Below, in pieces: positions 63,573-64,000 of a stretch of DNA of 64,000 bases. Position 1 is the stretch's first letter. The number at the start of each line of letters is the position of its first letter. The stretch comes from an uncultured bacterium (GTDB taxonomy: Bacteria > Chloroflexota > Anaerolineae > J036 > Brachytrichaceae): positions 1 through 64,000 of the forward strand of contig CAIQQO010000201.1 of NCBI GenBank assembly GCA_903873965.1, given 5' to 3'. The position numbers were made by a program, and so were the translations under genes. Under the pieces are notes generated by a model. It was not told where the DNA came from, made no database searches, and was given only the letters and a program-made list of their open reading frames with translations.

Positions 63573-64000
63573 ATGACTACGGGCACAGTTATCGCTGTCG
63601 ATCTCGGCGGCACCAACATTCGCGCAGCATTGTGTAATCGTGACGGCCAGATTCTGAGGCGTATCAAGCAACCCACCATCGCGCAGGAAGGGCCTCAGGC
63701 GGTGATAGGACGCATGATTGAGGCGATCCGTGGTGTTCTGCCTGATTCGACTGAACCACCAGTCTGGGCAGCAGCCGTGGCATCACCTGGGCCACTTGAT
63801 CCGTACAAAGGTGTTGTGAACTATGCGCCTAATCTTCCCGGCTGGAGCGATGTCCCTTTGCGCGATATTTTGCGCAGCGAGCTGGGCATCCCGGTTGAAA
63901 TTGGCAATGACGCCAACCTGGCTGCGCTTGGAGAGCAACGCTATGGCGCGGCTAGAGGCGTGGCCGACATGGCATACATCACACTCAGCACAGGCATTGG
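63573..64000 (+). CDS. ROK-family sugar kinase, partial (C-terminus beyond window)
   Basis: The visible 142 residues show the ROK/hexokinase N-terminal domain: ATP phosphate loop VIAVDLGGTNIRAAL at residues about 6-20, VASPGPLDPYKGVVNYAPNLPGW, VEIGNDANLAALGEQRYGAA, and the start of the ITLSTGIG phosphate-binding strand. It is probably a glucokinase-type enzyme. The frame runs off the right edge. TACAAT lies 6 nt upstream of the ATG. Confidence 0.93.
   Translation, partial: MTTGTVIAVDLGGTNIRAALCNRDGQILRRIKQPTIAQEGPQAVIGRMIEAIRGVLPDSTEPPVWAAAVASPGPLDPYKGVVNYAPNLPGWSDVPLRDILRSELGIPVEIGNDANLAALGEQRYGAARGVADMAYITLSTGI

Overview
The window looks like a moderately GC-rich chromosome segment of an anaerobic bacterium, most likely a Chloroflexota (Anaerolineae-like) lineage. 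This is inference from gene content only: a bacterial Wood-Ljungdahl cluster, a fused MetV-MetF reductase, large GT39-like membrane proteins with a C-terminal beta-type tail, a family 5 solute-binding lipoprotein with an Ala/Pro/Thr linker, cohesin-type surface proteins, and a mixture of Shine-Dalgarno-led and apparently leaderless genes. No transposase, integrase, phage gene or CRISPR array was found.

Layout. 1-4.9 kb (minus): a type I restriction-modification island (hsdM, a tandemly duplicated four-helix-bundle gene with one decayed copy, hsdS, and an XRE/ImmA-IrrE metallopeptidase running off the left edge); hsdR is not in the window. 5.0-5.8 kb: an esterase. 6.1-18.6 kb (plus): the carbonyl branch of the Wood-Ljungdahl pathway in one long operon (HMA-like protein, CO dehydrogenase, acetyl-CoA synthase, CBS-pair protein, both CFeSP subunits, RACo-like reductive activator, methyltransferase AcsE, two CooC-type nickel ATPases). 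A strong bidirectional terminator separates it from the methyl branch, which is transcribed towards it on the minus strand (28.0 to 18.7 kb): a second pterin methyltransferase, fused MetV-MetF, NuoE-, NuoF- and FdhA-type formate dehydrogenase subunits, and formate-THF ligase. An FmdE-like protein is divergent from it. Only the methenyl/methylene-THF step (FolD/FchA) is missing from the window.

28.9-36.4 kb: a lipoprotein, a cohesin-domain surface protein, a SWIM zinc-finger protein, and a 1183-residue three-part fusion (DUF4922/HIT nucleotidyltransferase-like, NfnB/GltD-like, NfnA-like) that could link pyridine nucleotides and ferredoxin. 36.5-41.8 kb: two clan-A glycoside hydrolases, tRNA-Lys(TTT) and a peptide-type ABC solute-binding protein. 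42-54.7 kb: housekeeping and membrane genes, including two paralogous GT39-like proteins flanking purU and a divergent DtxR/ZIP metal pair, then a racemase, a permease pair and a MATE exporter under a striking double palindrome. 54.7-58.2 kb: an SH3-type secreted protein and groES-groEL with two CIRCE operators around a near-consensus promoter. 58.3-64 kb: Uma2, HNH lipoprotein and DUF1963 genes, an AraC regulator divergent from a PhyH dioxygenase, a GalT-like HIT protein, and a ROK kinase cut by the right edge.

How it works together: FDH (NuoEF-FdhA) would interconvert CO2 and formate with a pyridine nucleotide, Fhs activates formate, MetVF makes methyl-THF, AcsE moves the methyl to CFeSP, which RACo keeps in the active Co(I) state, and CODH/ACS condenses it with CO and CoA. 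The two CooC ATPases supply nickel. The pathway direction (acetogenic or oxidative) cannot be read from sequence.
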